A stretch of DNA of 39,780 nucleotides from Clostridia bacterium (GTDB lineage Bacteria > Bacillota > Clostridia > TANB77 > CAG-508), in assembly GCA_017404025.1 (NCBI GenBank), contig JAFRDD010000173.1:1-39780 (forward strand), written 5' to 3'. The position numbers and the translations under genes are program-made. Under the pieces are notes generated by a model that saw nothing but the letters and a program-made list of their open reading frames with translations, was not told where the DNA came from and ran no database searches. Of the stretch, positions 39,050-39,780 are shown one piece after another. How positions within the stretch are numbered: the first letter of the stretch is position 1; each line of letters starts with the position of its first letter.

Positions 39050-39778
39050 ATGCAATATATACATTTATTTAATAATACAAATAAATATTATGAAGCAAGG
39101 AAAACTGATTATAAAGAACCTTGGCTATCATTTGTTGATGATATAAAAAGATGTAATTACAATAAAACAGAAACAGAAAAACTTTTTGTTGATTTAAATC
39201 TTCCAAGCGGTAATTTATGGTGTATAAAAAATATTGGTGCTAATACAGTAGAAGATTTAGGTAATTATTATAGATGGGGTGATATAAATTCATGTGATAA
39301 TAGTTCAAGTACAAATAACTGGGCACATTACATATATTCAACATCAGATGGTACAATAACAAAATATAATACAACAGATGGTTTATATTTATTAGAAACA
39401 TCAGATGATATTGCTTATGTATCATTATCTAAATATATTAGTGATTTATATTATCCATGTATACCAACACCTGATGACTTTAATGAATTAATACAAAATT
39501 GTAATAGAACATATAATAGATCTGATGATACTGGTATAAATGGCAGTGGACAGATTTATACATCAAAATTATCTTCAAATTTTATATATATGCCGAATAC
39601 AAATGACATAGATTGTTATTTATGGACATCTACAACAGCAGTTGGGGCAGAATTTGAAAAATATGCTATTCAATATCAATGGGATGATGATTATTCTAGA
39701 ACTGGTGCTGTTAGAATATCTAATTCATTTAAATATTATGCTTATTGTATTAGACCAATATTAAAAAGATTATCATAA
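39050..39778 (+). CDS. FISUMP-like (Fib_succ_major) domain protein, 242 aa
   Basis: The ATG at 39050 (MQYIHLFNNTNKYYEARK) follows the terminator and a TTATATATAAT element; an upstream frame extension runs through the hairpin and is rejected. After ~40 residues, FVDLNLPSGNLWCIKNIGA and DLGNYYRWGD reproduce the start of the FISUMP domain (LGLPSGxxWA...NVGA...GxYYxWG), followed by PTPDDFNELI and LWTSTTA near the end. In Bacteroidota this C-type-lectin-like domain is found on surface and secreted proteins, and in phages on receptor-binding or tail-tip proteins. It lies right after the OmpA-like gene. It may be cut at the window edge only by two bases, so the gene is complete. Confidence 0.65.
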   Translation: MQYIHLFNNTNKYYEARKTDYKEPWLSFVDDIKRCNYNKTETEKLFVDLNLPSGNLWCIKNIGANTVEDLGNYYRWGDINSCDNSSSTNNWAHYIYSTSDGTITKYNTTDGLYLLETSDDIAYVSLSKYISDLYYPCIPTPDDFNELIQNCNRTYNRSDDTGINGSGQIYTSKLSSNFIYMPNTNDIDCYLWTSTTAVGAEFEKYAIQYQWDDDYSRTGAVRISNSFKYYAYCIRPILKRLS

Positions 39779-39780
39779 AC

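Noticed and set aside
1-39780. Alternative genetic code as in Lak-type Prevotella megaphages (TAG read as Gln)
   Set aside because: TAG ends well-defined genes, for example the phosphatase at 4367-4369, the lipoprotein at 16557-16559 and the small gene at 37685-37687; TGA and TAA are also used.
1-39780. CRISPR arrays, insertion sequences, tRNA genes
   Set aside because: No regularly spaced repeats, terminal inverted repeats with transposase, or cloverleaf sequences were noticed on reading; I could not run a search.

Overview
This window is a piece of a large, AT-rich, tailed double-stranded DNA phage genome of the contractile-tail (T4-like myovirus) kind, most likely infecting a Bacteroidota host such as Bacteroides or Prevotella. 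The phage call rests on a baseplate block on the minus strand (gp25-like wedge protein, gp6/baseplate-J-like wedge protein and a large neighbouring tail protein) and on phage-style DNA and nucleotide metabolism genes. The host call rests on an OmpA-family outer-membrane protein of Bacteroidota style, a FISUMP-like domain protein, a DUF4494-like protein, and start sites that lack an obvious Shine-Dalgarno sequence. All three stop codons end genes here, so the genetic code looks standard.

Layout. 1-1254 (+): the end of a structural gene and two small genes. 1444-11307 (+): metabolism and replication genes, including an IMPDH/GMP-reductase-like enzyme, a metallophosphatase, an XPD/DinG-like helicase, a RuvC-like resolvase, a GT31-like glycosyltransferase, an HD hydrolase resembling (p)ppGpp hydrolases, and several unknowns. 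11358-16213 (-): an abundant-looking 425-residue protein, then a run of small genes most of which start with the same short peptide. 16302-17559 (+): a lipoprotein, small unknowns and a papain-like protein. 17575-23079 (-): an AAA+ ATPase and the baseplate genes. 23163-24044 (+): an internal-protein candidate. 24140-24552: a gene-free stretch that looks like an independent non-coding RNA. 24568-26696 (-): a small gene and an ATP-grasp/retropepsin-like (RimK-RimB-like) fusion. 26861-37687 (+): nucleotide enzymes (YfbR-like HD, dNMP kinase, two thymidylate-synthase-fold proteins, dCMP deaminase), a homing-endonuclease-like gene, and a sugar activation and glycosyl-transfer cluster. 37753-39778 (+): an OmpA-like outer-membrane protein and a FISUMP-like protein.

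The most striking feature is a shared N-terminal peptide, roughly M-K-(S/N/K/T)-(L/F)-x-(E/Q/D)-(Y/F)-(I/L)-x-E, on twelve otherwise unrelated proteins. It closely resembles the T4 capsid-targeting sequence, which the prohead protease removes after (L/I)-x-E. If the comparison holds, this phage packs into its head, and may inject, a cargo that includes an ATP-grasp ligase/protease fusion, an AAA+ ATPase, a Cys-cluster protein and a glycine-zipper peptide. A second theme is regulatory. A recurring motif, TCTATATTA-N3-TATAA(A/G)TA, lies about 12-16 bases before many plus-strand starts, and a simpler TATA(TA)TAAG element precedes minus-strand structural genes. A third theme is possible cytosine modification and glycosylation: two thymidylate-synthase-fold proteins carry Asp where thymidylate synthase has its dUMP-selecting Asn, and they sit near two glycosyltransferases and sugar-activating enzymes.
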